Shown here: positions 11,671 to 24,797 of the stretch, one piece after another
Numbering within the stretch: the stretch's first letter is position 1
Layout of the letters: the number at the start of each line of letters is the position of its first letter
NCBI GenBank assembly: GCA_037893245.1
Contig: JBAIAA010000413.1
Span: 744,001 to 808,000 of the forward strand
Direction: 5' to 3'
DNA: 64,000 nt
Source: Crossaster papposus
Lineage: Eukaryota; Echinodermata; Asteroidea; Velatida; Solasteridae
Notes under the pieces: model-generated
Told to the model about the DNA's origin: nothing
The model's input: the letters and a program-made list of their open reading frames with translations, nothing else
Databases searched by the model: none
Program-made: the position numbers and the translations under genes

Positions 11671-14600
11671 GTCTGCCCTCGGATTGAAGCTCAAAAACCA
11701 GGGAGTTGATCCAATGCTATATTTACACAATCCCACCATTTCTTTCACCAAACGGCATCCGTTTTCAAAAGAAATGGTGGGGGCACTTTTAATGCAAATG
11801 AGCTAGCGTAGAAATGTTCCTTACAATTAGGGTGGTGCACCCTATAGGGTGCACCTGCCTAATTCAAGTCCCATTGAAAACAGTGTAAAATCAACAATGT
11901 TCACGACCAAGTTTCTTGCACACCGACATCACTGGGGTTTCTCAAACAACAATCAGATTATTGTCTTGATCTTTATCTTTCCATTTCTTTTCAATTTTTA
12001 GTAGGTTAGCCAATTACATTTTTTAATATTCACACCAAAAGAAACACACCTCCCGAAAAGTGATACTTCCCGAGCCTGCAAGCAGCCATTTTACAAATGG
12101 CATCCCTCCACGTTCTAGGGCAATTAGGACCCATTTTTCAACCGTAATTTTGTCAAGTCTGCCCTCAGATTGAAGCTCAAAAACCAGGGAGTTGATCCTA
12201 TGCTATATTTACACAATCCCACCATTTCTTTCACCAAACGGCATCCGTTTTCAAAAGAAATTGTGGGGGCACTTTTAATGCAAATGAGCTAGCGTAGAAA
12301 TGTTCCTTACAATTAGGGTGGTGCACCCTATAGGGTGCACCTGCCTAATTCAAGTGCCATTGAAAAGAGTGTAAAATCAACAATGTTCACGACCAAGTTT
12401 CTTGCACACCGACATCACTGGGGTTTCTCAAACAACAATCAGATTATTGTCTTGGTCTTTATCTTTCCATTTCTTTTCAATTTTTAGTAGGTTAGCCAAT
12501 TACATTTTTTAATATTCACACCGAAAGAAACACACCTCCCGAAAAGTGATACTTCCCGAGCCTGCAAGCAGCCATTTTACAAATGGCATCCCTCCACGTT
12601 CTAGGGCAATTAGGACCCATTTTTCAACCGTAATTTTGTCAAGTCTGCCCTCGGATTGAAGCTCAAAAACCAGGGAGTTGATCCAATGCTATATTTACAC
12701 AATCCCACCATTTCTTTCACCAAACGGCATCCGTTTTCAAAAGAAATGGTGGGGGCACTTTTAATGCAAATGAGCTAGCGTAGAAATGTTCCTTACAATT
12801 AGGGTGGTGCACCCTATAGGGTGCACCTGCCTAATTCAAGTCCCATTGAAAACAGTGTAAAATCAACCATTTTCACGACCAAGTTTCTTGCACACCGACA
12901 TCACTGGGGTTTCTCAAACAACAATCAGATTATTGTCTGGATCTTTATCTTTCCATTTCTTTTCAATTTTTAGTAGGTTAGCCAATTACATTTTTTAATA
13001 TTCACACCAAAAGAAACACACCTCCCGAAAAGTGATACTTCCCGAGCCTGCAAGCAGCCATTTTACAAATGGCATCCCTCCACGTTCTAGGGCAATTAGG
13101 ACCCATTTTTCAACCGTAATTTTGTCAAGTCTGCCCTCAGATTGAAGCTCAAAAACCAGGGAGTTGATCCTATGCTATATTTACACAATCCCACCATTTC
13201 TTTCACCAAACGGCATCCGTTTTCAAAAGAAATTGTGGGGGCACTTTTAATGCAAATGAGCTAGCGTAGAAATGTTCCTTACAATTATGGTGGTGCACCC
13301 TATAGGGTGCACCTGCCTAATTCAAGTCCCATTGAAAAGAGTGTAAAATCAACAATGTTTACGACCAAGTTTCTTGCACACCGACATCACTGGGGTTTCT
13401 CAAACAACAATCAGATTATTGTCTTGGTCTTTATCTTTCCATTTCTTTTCAATTTTTAGTAGGTTAGCCAATTACATTTTTTAATATTCACACCGAAAGA
13501 AACACACCTCCCGAAAAGTGATACTTCCCAAGCCTGCAAGCAGCCATTTTACAAATGGCATCCCTCCACGTTCTAGGGCAATTAGGACCCATTTTTCAAC
13601 CGTAATTTTGTCAAGTCTGCCCTCGGATTGAAGCTCAAAAACCAGGGAGTTGATCCAATGCTATATTTACACAATCCCACCATTTCTTTCACCAAACGGC
13701 ATCCGTTTTCAAAAGAAATGGTGGGGGCACTTTTAATGCAAATGAGCTAGCGTAGAAATGTTCCTTACAATTAGGGTGGTGCACCCTATAGGGTGCACCT
13801 GCCTAATTCAAGTCCCATTGAAAACAGTGTAAAATCAACAATGTTCACGACCAAGTTTCTTGCACACCGACATCACTGGGGTTTCTCAAACAACAATCAG
13901 ATTATTGTCTTGATCTTTATCTTTCCATTTCTTTTCAATTTTTAGTAGGTTAGCCAATTACATTTTTTAATATTCACACCAAAAGAAACACACCTCCCGA
14001 AAAGTGATACTTCCCGAGCCTGCAAGCAGCCATTTTACAAATGGCATCCCTCCACGTTCTAGGGCAATTAGGACCCATTTTTCAACCGTAATTTTGTCAA
14101 GTCTGCCCTCAGATTGAAGCTCAAAAACCAGGGAGTTGATCCTATGCTATATTTACACAATCCCACCATTTCTTTCACCAAACGGCATCCGTTTTCAAAA
14201 GAAATTGTGGGGGCACTTTTAATGCAAATGAGCTAGCGTAGAAATGTTCCTTACAATTAGGGTGGTGCACCCTATAGGGTGCACCTGCCTAATTCAAGTG
14301 CCATTGAAAAGAGTGTAAAATCAACAATGTTCACGACCAAGTTTCTTGCACACCGACATCACTGGGGTTTCTCAAACAACAATCAGATTATTGTCTTGGT
14401 CTTTATCTTTCCATTTCTTTTCAATTTTTAGTAGGTTAGCCAATTACATTTTTTAATATTCACACCGAAAGAAACACACCTCCCGAAAAGTGATACTTCC
14501 CGAGCCTGCAAGCAGCCATTTTACAAATGGCATCCCTCCACGTTCTAGGGCAATTAGGACCCATTTTTCAACCGTAATTTTGTCAAGTCTGCCCTCGGAT

Positions 14601-15558
14601 TGAAGCTCAAAAACCAGGGAGTTGATCCAATGCTATATTTACACAATCCCACCATTTCTTTCACCAAACGGCATCCGTTTTCAAAAGAAATGGTGGGGGC
14701 ACTTTTAATGCAAATGAGCTAGCGTAGAAATGTTCCTTACAATTAGGGTGGTGCACCCTATAGGGTGCACCTGCCTAATTCAAGTCCCATTGAAAACAGT
14801 GTAAAATCAACCATTTTCACGACCAAGTTTCTTGCACACCGACATCACTGGGGTTTCTCAAACAACAATCAGATTATTGTCTGGATCTTTATCTTTCCAT
14901 TTCTTTTCAATTTTTAGTAGGTTAGCCAATTACATTTTTTAATATTCACACCAAAAGAAACACACCTCCCGAAAAGTGATACTTCCCGAGCCTGCAAGCA
15001 GCCATTTTACAAATGGCATCCCTCCACGTTCTAGGGCAATTAGGACCCATTTTTCAACCGTAATTTTGTCAAGTCTGCCCTCAGATTGAAGCTCAAAAAC
15101 CAGGGAGTTGATCCTATGCTATATTTACACAATCCCACCATTTCTTTCACCAAACGGCATCCGTTTTCAAAAGAAATTGTGGGGGCACTTTTAATGCAAA
15201 TGAGCTAGCGTAGAAATGTTCCTTACAATTATGGTGGTGCACCCTATAGGGTGCACCTGCCTAATTCAAGTCCCATTGAAAAGAGTGTAAAATCAACAAT
15301 GTTTACGACCAAGTTTCTTGCACACCGACATCACTGGGGTTTCTCAAACAACAATCAGATTATTGTCTTGGTCTTTATCTTTCCATTTCTTTTCAATTTT
15401 TAGTAGGTTAGCCAATTACATTTTTTAATATTCACACCGAAAGAAACACACCTCCCGAAAAGTGATACTTCCCGAGCCTGCAAGCAGCCATTTTACAAAT
15501 GGCATCCCTCCACGTTCTAGGGCAATTAGGACCCATTTTTCAACCGTAATTTTGTCAA
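11671..15558. repeat. Tandem duplication of a four-monomer block (2 x 1944 bp)
   Basis: Monomers 11671, 12157, 12643 and 13129 match 13615, 14101, 14587 and 15073 one for one (offset 1944 = 4 x 486). Private markers prove it: CAAGTGCCATT in the second monomer of each copy, CCATTTTCACG with GTCTGGATC in the third, and ATTATGGTGG with GTTTACGACC in the fourth. The block alternates B-A-B-A. The copies look almost identical; one difference is CCCAAGCC near 13525 against CCCGAGCC in the second copy. The fourth monomer is present once more at 15559. Confidence 0.92.
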
Positions 15559-18474
15559 GTCTGCCCTCAGATTGAAGCTCAAAAACCAGGGAGTTGATCC
15601 TATGCTATATTTACACAATCCCACCATTTCTTTCACCAAACGGCATCCGTTTTCAAAAGAAATTGTGGGGGCACTTTTAATGCAAATGAGCTAGCGTAGA
15701 AATGTTCCTTACAATTATGGTGGTGCACCCTATAGGGTGCACCTGCCTAATTCAAGTCCCATTGAAAAGAGTGTAAAATCAACAATGTTTACGACCAAGT
15801 TTCTTGCACACCGACATCACTGGGGTTTCTCAAACAACAATCAGATTATTGTCTTGGTCTTTATCTTTCCATTTCTTTTCAATTTTTAGTAGGTTAGCCA
15901 ATTACATTTTTTAATATTCACACCGAAAGAAACACACCTCCCGAAAAGTGATACTTCCCGAGCCTGCAAGCAGCCATTTTACAAATGGCATCCCTCCACG
16001 TTCTAGGGCAATTAGGACCCATTTTTCAACCGTAATTTTGTCAAGTCTGCCCTCAGATTGAAGCTCAAAAACCAGGGAGTTGATCCTATGCTATATTTAC
16101 ACAATCCCACCATTTCTTTCACCAAACGGCATCCGTTTTCAAAAGAAATTGTGGGGGCACTTTTAATGCAAATGAGCTAGCGTAGAAATGTTCCTTACAA
16201 TTAGGGTGGTGCACCCTATAGGGTGCACCTGCCTAATTCAAGTCCCATTGAAAAGAGTGTAAAATCAACAATGTTCACGACCAAGTTTCTTGCACACCGA
16301 CATCACTGGGGTTTCTCAAACAACAATCAGATTATTGTCTTGGTCTTTATCTTTCCATTTCTTTTCAATTTTTAGTAGGTTAGCCAATTACATTTTTTAA
16401 TATTCACACCGAAAGAAACACACCTCCCGAAAAGTGATACTTCCCGAGCCTGCAAGCAGCCATTTTACAAATGGCATCCCTCCACGTTCTAGGGCAATTA
16501 GGACCCATTTTTCAACCGTAATTTTGTCAAGTCTGCCCTCGGATTGAAGCTCAAAAACCAGGGAGTTGATCCAATGCTATATTTACACAATCCCACCATT
16601 TCTTTCACCAAACGGCATCCGTTTTCAAAAGAAATGGTGGGGGCACTTTTAATGCAAATGAGCTAGCGTAGAAATGTTCCTTACAATTAGGGTGGTGCAC
16701 CCTATAGGGTGCACCTGCCTAATTCAAGTCCCATTGAAAAGAGTGTAAAATCAACAATGTTCACGACCAAGTTTCTTGCACACCGACATCACTGGGGTTT
16801 CTCAAACAACAATCAGATTATTGTCTTGGTCTTTATCTTTCCATTTCTTTTCAATTTTTAGTAGGTTAGCCAATTACATTTTTTAATATTCACACCGAAA
16901 GAAACACACCTCCCGAAAAGTGATACTTCCCGAGCCTGCAAGCAGCCATTTTACAAATGGCATCCCTCCACGTTCTAGGGCAATTAGGACCCATTTTTCA
17001 ACCGTAATTTTGTCAAGTCTGCCCTCGGATTGAAGCTCAAAAACCAGGGAGTTGATCCAATGCTATATTTACACAATCCCACCATTTCTTTCACCAAACG
17101 GCATCCGTTTTCAAAAGAAATTGTGGGGGCACTTTTAATGCAAATGAGCTAGCGTAGAAATGTTCCTTACAATTAGGGTGGTGCACCCTATAGGGTGCAC
17201 CTGCCTAATTCAAGTCCCATTGAAAACAGTGTAAAATCAACAATGTTCACGACCAAGTTTCTTGCACACCGACATCACTGGGGTTTCTCAAACAACAATC
17301 AGATTATTGTCTTGGTCTTTATCTTTCCATTTCTTTTCAATTTTTAGTAGGTTAGCCAATTACATTTTTTAATATTCACACCGAAAGAAACACACCTCCC
17401 GAAAAGTGATACTTCCCGAGCCTGCAAGCAGCCATTTTACAAATGGCATCCCTCCACGTTCTAGGGCAATTAGGACCCATTTTTCAACCGTAATTTTGTC
17501 AAGTCTGCCCTCGGATTGAAGCTCAAAAACCAGGGAGTTGATCCAATGCTATATTTACACAATCCCACCATTTCTTTCACCAAACGGCATCCGTTTTCAA
17601 AAGAAATGGTGGGGGCACTTTTAATGCAAATGAGCTAGCGTAGAAATGTTCCTTACAATTAGGGTGGTGCACCCTATAGGGTGCACCTGCCTAATTCAAG
17701 TCCCATTGAAAACAGTGTAAAATCAACAATGTTCACGACCAAGTTTCTTGCACACCGACATCACTGGGGTTTCTCAAACAACAATCAGATTATTGTCTTG
17801 ATCTTTATCTTTCCATTTCTTTTCAATTTTTAGTAGGTTAGCCAATTACATTTTTTAATATTCACACCAAAAGAAACACACCTCCCGAAAAGTGATACTT
17901 CCCGAGCCTGCAAGCAGCCATTTTACAAATGGCATCCCTCCACGTTCTAGGGCAATTAGGACCCATTTTTCAACCGTAATTTTGTCAAGTCTGCCCTCAG
18001 ATTGAAGCTCAAAAACCAGGGAGTTGATCCTATGCTATATTTACACAATCCCACCATTTCTTTCACCAAACGGCATCCGTTTTCAAAAGAAATTGTGGGG
18101 GCACTTTTAATGCAAATGAGCTAGCGTAGAAATGTTCCTTACAATTAGGGTGGTGCACCCTATAGGGTGCACCTGCCTAATTCAAGTCCCATTGAAAAGA
18201 GTGTAAAATCAACAATGTTCACGACCAAGTTTCTTGCACACCGACATCACTGGGGTTTCTCAAACAACAATCAGATTATTGTCTTGGTCTTTATCTTTCC
18301 ATTTCTTTTCAATTTTTAGTAGGTTAGCCAATTACATTTTTTAATATTCACACCGAAAGAAACACACCTCCCGAAAAGTGATACTTCCCGAGCCTGCAAG
18401 CAGCCATTTTACAAATGGCATCCCTCCACGTTCTAGGGCAATTAGGACCCATTTTTCAACCGTAATTTTGTCAA
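15559..18474. repeat. Transition sub-array, 6 monomers
   Basis: Monomer 15559 repeats the ATTATGGTGG and GTTTACG markers of 15073 and is a tandem copy of it. Monomer 16045 is A. Monomer 16531 is a recombinant, with 11G, 43A and 106G (B) followed by 211G, 299G and 367G (A). Monomer 17017 has 11G, 43A, 106T and 211C with an A-type tail. Monomers 17503 (B) and 17989 (A) lead into the large higher-order unit. Confidence 0.8.
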
Positions 18475-21092
18475 GTCTGCCCTCGGATTGAAGCTCAAAA
18501 ACCAGGGAGTTGATCCAATGCTATATTTACACAATCCCACCATTTCTTTCACCAAACGGCATCCGTTTTCAAAAGAAATGGTGGGGGCACTTTTAATGCA
18601 AATGAGCTAGCGTAGAAATGTTCCTTACAATTAGGGTGGTGCACCCTATAGGGTGCACCTGCCTAATTCAAGTCCCATTGAAAACAGTGTAAAATCAACA
18701 ATGTTCACGACCAAGTTTCTTGCACACCGACATCACTGGGGTTTCTCAAACAACAATCAGATTATTGTCTTGATCTTTATCTTTCCATTTCTTTTCAATT
18801 TTTAGTAGGTTAGCCAATTACATTTTTTAATATTCACACCAAAAGAAACACACCTCCCGAAAAGTGATACTTCCCGAGCCTGCAAGCAGCCATTTTACAA
18901 ATGGCATCCCTCCACGTTCTAGGGCAATTAGGACCCATTTTTCAACCGTAATTTTGTCAAGTCTGCCCTCAGATTGAAGCTCAAAAACCAGGGAGTTGAT
19001 CCTATGCTATATTTACACAATCCCACCATTTCTTTCACCAAACGGCATCCGTTTTCAAAAGAAATTGTGGGGGCACTTTTAATGCAAATGAGCTAGCGTA
19101 GAAATGTTCCTTACAATTAGGGTGGTGCACCCTATAGGGTGCACCTGCCTAATTCAAGTCCCATTGAAAAGAGTGTAAAATCAACAATGTTCACGACCAA
19201 GTTTCTTGCACACCGACATCACTGGGGTTTCTCAAACAACAATCAGATTATTGTCTTGGTCTTTATCTTTCCATTTCTTTTCAATTTTTAGTAGGTTAGC
19301 CAATTACATTTTTTAATATTCACACCGAAAGAAACACACCTCCCGAAAAGTGATACTTCCCGAGCCTGCAAGCAGCCATTTTACAAATGGCATTCCTCCA
19401 CGTTCTAGGGCAATTAGGACCCATTTTTCAACCGTAATTTTGTCAAGTCTGCCCTCAGATTGAAGCTCAAAAACCAGGGAGTTGATCCTATGCTATATTT
19501 ACACAATCCCACCATTTCTTTCACCAAACGGCATCCGTTTTCAAAAGAAATTGTGGGGGCACTTTTAATGCAAATGAGCTAGCGTAGAAATGTTCCTTAC
19601 AATTAGGGTGGTGCACCCTATAGGGTGCACCTGCCTAATTCAAGTCCCATTGAAAAGAGTGTAAAATCAACAATGTTCACGACCAAGTTTCTTGCACACC
19701 GACATCACTGGGGTTTCTCAAACAACAATCAGATTATTGTCTTGGTCTTTATCTTTCCATTTCTTTTCAATTTTTAGTAGGTTAGCCAATTACATTTTTT
19801 AATATTCACACCGAAAGAAACACACCTCCCGAAAAGTGATACTTCCCGAGCCTGCAAGCAGCCATTTTACAAATGGCATCCCTCCACGTTCTAGGGCAAT
19901 TAGGACCCATTTTTCAACCGTAATTTTGTCAAGTCTGCCCTCGGATTGAAGCTCAAAAACCAGGGAGTTGATCCAATGCTATATTTACACAATCCCACCA
20001 TTTCTTTCACCAAACGGCATCCGTTTTCAAAAGAAATGGTGGGGGCACTTTTAATGCAAATGAGCTAGCGTAGAAATGTTCCTTACAATTAGGGTGGTGC
20101 ACCCTATAGGGTGCACCTGCCTAATTCAAGTCCCATTGAAAACAGTGTAAAATCAACAATGTTCACGACCAAGTTTCTTGCACACCGACATCACTGGGGT
20201 TTCTCAAACAACAATCAGATTATTGTCTTGATCTTTATCTTTCCATTTCTTTTCAATTTTTAGTAGGTTAGCCAATTACATTTTTTAATATTCACACCAA
20301 AAGAAACACACCTCCCGAAAAGTGATACTTCCCGAGCCTGCAAGCAGCCATTTTACAAATGGCATCCCTCCACGTTCTAGGGCAATTAGGACCCATTTTT
20401 CAACCGTAATTTTGTCAAGTCTGCCCTCAGATTGAAGCTCAAAAACCAGGGAGTTGATCCTATGCTATATTTACACAATCCCACCATTTCTTTCACCAAA
20501 CGGCATCCGTTTTCAAAAGAAATTGTGGGGGCACTTTTAATGCAAATGAGCTAGCGTAGAAATGTTCCTTACAATTAGGGTGGTGCACCCTATAGGGTGC
20601 ACCTGCCTAATTCAAGTCCCATTGAAAAGAGTGTAAAATCAACAATGTTCACGACCAAGTTTCTTGCACACCGACATCACTGGGGTTTCTCAAACAACAA
20701 TCAGATTATTGTCTTGGTCTTTATCTTTCCATTTCTTTTCAATTTTTAGTAGGTTAGCCAATTACATTTTTTAATATTCACACCGAAAGAAACACACCTC
20801 CCGAAAAGTGATACTTCCCGAGCCTGCAAGCAGCCATTTTACAAATGGCATCCCTCCACGTTCTAGGGCAATTAGGACCCATTTTTCAACCGTAATTTTG
20901 TCAAGTCTGCCCTCAGATTGAAGCTCAAAAACCAGGGAGTTGATCCTATGCTATATTTACACAATCCCACCATTTCTTTCACCAAACGGCATCCGTTTTC
21001 AAAAGAAATTGTGGGGGCACTTTTAATGCAAATGAGCTAGCGTAGAAATGTTCCTTACAATTAGGGTGGTGCACCCTATAGGGTGCACCTGC

Positions 21093-21102
21093 CTAATCTA
21101 AT
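21093..21102. repeat. 5-bp tandem duplication (CTAAT)x2, copy 1
   Basis: The pentamer CTAAT is doubled in the right flank of the 40-bp dyad, making the monomer at 20905 491 bp long. The identical change at 32762-32771 lies at the matching place in the second higher-order unit, so both come from one event that predates the large duplication. Confidence 0.92.
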
Positions 21103-22367
21103 TCAAGTCCCATTGAAAAGAGTGTAAAATCAACAATGTTCACGACCAAGTTTCTTGAACACCGACATCACTGGGGTTTCTCAAACAACAATCAGATTAT
21201 TGTCTTGGTCTTTATCTTTCCATTTCTTTTCAATTTTTAGTAGGTTAGCCAATTACATTTTTTAATATTCACACCGAAAGAAACACACCTCCCGAAAAGT
21301 GATACTTCCCGAGCCTGCAAGCAGCCATTTTACAAATGGCATCCCTCCACGTTCTAGGGCAATTAGGACCCATTTTTCAACCGTAATTTTGTCAAGTCTG
21401 CCCTCGGATTGAAGCTCAAAAACCAGGGAGTTGATCCAATGCTATATTTACACAATCCCACCATTTCTTTCACCAAACGGCATCCGTTTTCAAAAGAAAT
21501 GGTGGGGGCACTTTTAATGCAAATGAGCTAGCGTAGAAATGTTCCTTACAATTAGGGTGGTGCACCCTATAGGGTGCACCTGCCTAATTCAAGTCCCATT
21601 GAAAACAGTGTAAAATCAACAATGTTCACGACCAAGTTTCTTGCACACCGACATCACTGGGGTTTCTCAAACAACAATCAGATTATTGTCTTGATCTTTA
21701 TCTTTCCATTTCTTTTCAATTTTTAGTAGGTTAGCCAATTACATTTTTTAATATTCACACCAAAAGAAACACACCTCCCGAAAAGTGATACTTCCCGAGC
21801 CTGCAAGCAGCCATTTTACAAATGGCATCCCTCCACGTTCTAGGGCAATTAGGACCCATTTTTCAACCGTAATTTTGTCAAGTCTGCCCTCAGATTGAAG
21901 CTCAAAAACCAGGGAGTTGATCCTATGCTATATTTACACAATCCCACCATTTCTTTCACCAAACGGCATCCGTTTTCAAAAGAAATTGTGGGGGCACTTT
22001 TAATGCAAATGAGCTAGCGTAGAAATGTTCCTTACAATTAGGGTGGTGCACCCTATAGGGTGCACCTGCCTAATTCAAGTCCCATTGAAAAGAGTGTAAA
22101 ATCAACAATGTTCACGACCAAGTTTCTTGCACACCGACATCACTGGGGTTTCTCAAACAACAATCAGATTATTGTCTTGGTCTTTATCTTTCCATTTCTT
22201 TTCAATTTTTAGTAGGTTAGCCAATTACATTTTTTAATATTCACACCGAAAGAAACACACCTCCCGAAAAGTGATACTTCCCGAGCCTGCAAGCAGCCAT
22301 TTTACAAATGGCATCCCTCCACGTTCTAGGGCAATTAGGACCCATTTTTCAACCGTAATTTTGTCAA

Positions 22368-24797
22368 GTCTGCCCTCAGATTGAAGCTCAAAAACCAGGG
22401 AGTTGATCCTATGCTATATTTACACAATCCCACCATTTCTTTCACCAAACGGCATCCGTTTTCAAAAGAAATTGTGGGGGCACTTTTAATGCAAATGAGC
22501 TAGCGTAGAAATATTCCTTACAATTAGGGTGGTGCACCCTATAGGTTGCCCCTGCCTAATTCAAGTCCCATTGAAAAGAGTGTAAAATCAACAATGTTCA
22601 CGACCAAGTTTCTTGCACACCGACATCACTGGGGTTTCTCAAACAACAATCAGATTATTGTCTTGGTCTTTATCTTTCCATTTCTTTTCAATTTTTAGTA
22701 GGTTAGCCAATTACATTTTTTAATATTCACACCGAAAGAAACACACCTCCCGAAAAGTGATACTTCCCGAGCCTGCAAGCAGCCATTTTACAAATGGCAT
22801 CCCTCCACGTTCTAGGGCAATTAGGACCCATTTTTCAACCGTAATTTTGTCAAGTCTGCCCTCAGATTAAAGCTCAAAAACCAGGGAATTGATCCTATGC
22901 TATATTTACACAATCCCACCATTTCTTTCACCAAACGGCATCCGTTTTCAAAAGAAATGGTGGGGGCACTTTTAATGCAAATGAGCTAGCGTAGAAATGT
23001 TCCTTACAATTAGGGTGGTGCACCCTATAGGGTGCACCTGCCTAATTCAAGTCCCATTGAAAACAGTGTAAAATCAACAATGTTCACGACCAAGTTTCTT
23101 GCACACCGACATCACTGGGGTTTCTCAAACAACAATCAGATTATTGTCTTGATCTTTATCTTTCCATTTCTTTTCAATTTTTAGTAGGTTAGCCAATTAC
23201 ATTTTTTAATATTCACACCAAAAGCAACACACCTCCCGAAAAGTGATACTTCCCGAGCCTGCAAGCAGCCATTTTACAAATGGCATCCCTCCACGTTCTA
23301 GGGCAATTAGGATCCATTTTTCAACCGTAATTTTGTCAAGTCTGCCCTCAGATTGAAGCTAAAAAACCAGGGAGTTGATCCTATGCTATATTTACACAAT
23401 CCCACCATTTCTTTCACCAAACGGCATCCGTTTTCAAAAGAAATTGTGGGGGCACTTTTAATGCAAATGAGCTAGCGTAGAAATGTTCCTTACAATTAGG
23501 GTGGTGCACCCTATAGGGTGCACCTGCCTAATTCAAGTCCCATTGAAAAGAGTGTAAAATCAACAATGTTCACGACCAAGTTTCTTGCACACCGACATCA
23601 CTGGGGTTTCTCAAACAACAATCAGATTATTGTCTTGGTCTTTATCTTTCCATTTCTTTTCAATTTTTAGTAGGTTAGCCAATTACATTTTTTAATATTC
23701 ACACCGAAAGAAACACACCTCCCGAAAAGTGATACTTCCCGAGTCTGCAAGCAGCCATTTTACAAATGGCATCCCTCCACGTTCTAGGGCAATTAGGACC
23801 CATTTTTCAACCGTAATTTTGTCAAGTCTGCCCTCAGATTAAAGCTCAAAAACCAGGGAGTTGATCCTATGCTATATTTACACAATCCCACCATTTCTTT
23901 CACCAAACGGCATCCGTTTTCAAAAGAAATTGTGGGGGCACTTTTAATGCAAATGAGCTAGCGTAGAAATGTTCCTGACAATTAGGGTGGTGCACCCTAT
24001 AGGGTGCACCTGCCTAATTCAAGTCCCATTGAAAACAGTGTAAAATCAACAATGTTCACGACCAAGTTTCTTGCACACCAACATCACTGGGGTTTCTCAA
24101 ACAACAATCAGATTATTGTCTTGGTCTTTATCTTTCCATTTCTTTTCAATTTTTAGTAGGTTAGCCAATTACATTTTTTAATATTCACACCGAAAGAAAC
24201 ACACCTCCCGAAAAGTGATACTTCCCGAGCCTGCAAGCAGCCATTTTACAAATGGCATCCCTCCACGTTCTAGGGCAATTAGGACCCATTTTTCAACCGT
24301 AATTTTGTCAAGTCTGCCCTCGGATTGAAGCTCAAAAACCAGGGAGTTGATCCAATGCTATATTTACACAATCCCACCATTTCTTTCACCAAACGGCATC
24401 CGTTTTCAAAAGAAATTGTGGGGGCACTTTTAATGCAAATGAGCTAGCGTAGAAATGTTCCTTACAATTAGGGTGGTGCACCCTATAGGGTGCACCTGCC
24501 TAATTCAAGTCCCATTGAAAAGAGTGTAAAATCAACAATGTTCACGACCAAGTTTCTTGCACACCGACATCACTGGGGTTTCTCAAACAACAATCAGATT
24601 ATTGTCTTGGTCTTTATCTTTCCATTTCTTTTCAATTTTTAGTAGGTTAGCCAATTACATTTTTTAATATTCACACCGAAAGAAACACACCTCCCGAAAA
24701 GTGATACTTCCCGAGCCTGCAAGCAGCCATTTTACAAATGGCATCCCTCCACGTTCTAGGGCAATTAGGACCCATTTTTCAACCGTAATTTTGTCAA
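22368..24797. repeat. Five-monomer block, first tandem copy (2430 bp)
   Basis: Monomers 22368, 22854, 23340 and 23826 match 24798, 25284, 25770 and 26256 at every private marker I checked. The fifth monomer (24312) does not match its counterpart (26742). It has the B head (11G, 43A) and the A tail (106T, 211G, 299G, 367G). That is what unequal crossing-over between a B monomer such as 26742 and the A monomer 21882 would leave at the junction. Confidence 0.9.
24312..24797. repeat. Chimeric junction monomer (B head, A tail)
   Basis: Diagnostic bases: 24322 G and 24354 A (B-like), then 24417 T, followed by 211G, 299G and 367G (A-like). The switch lies between 24355 and 24416. No equivalent chimera exists in the second higher-order unit, where the five-monomer block is single. 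Confidence 0.88.
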
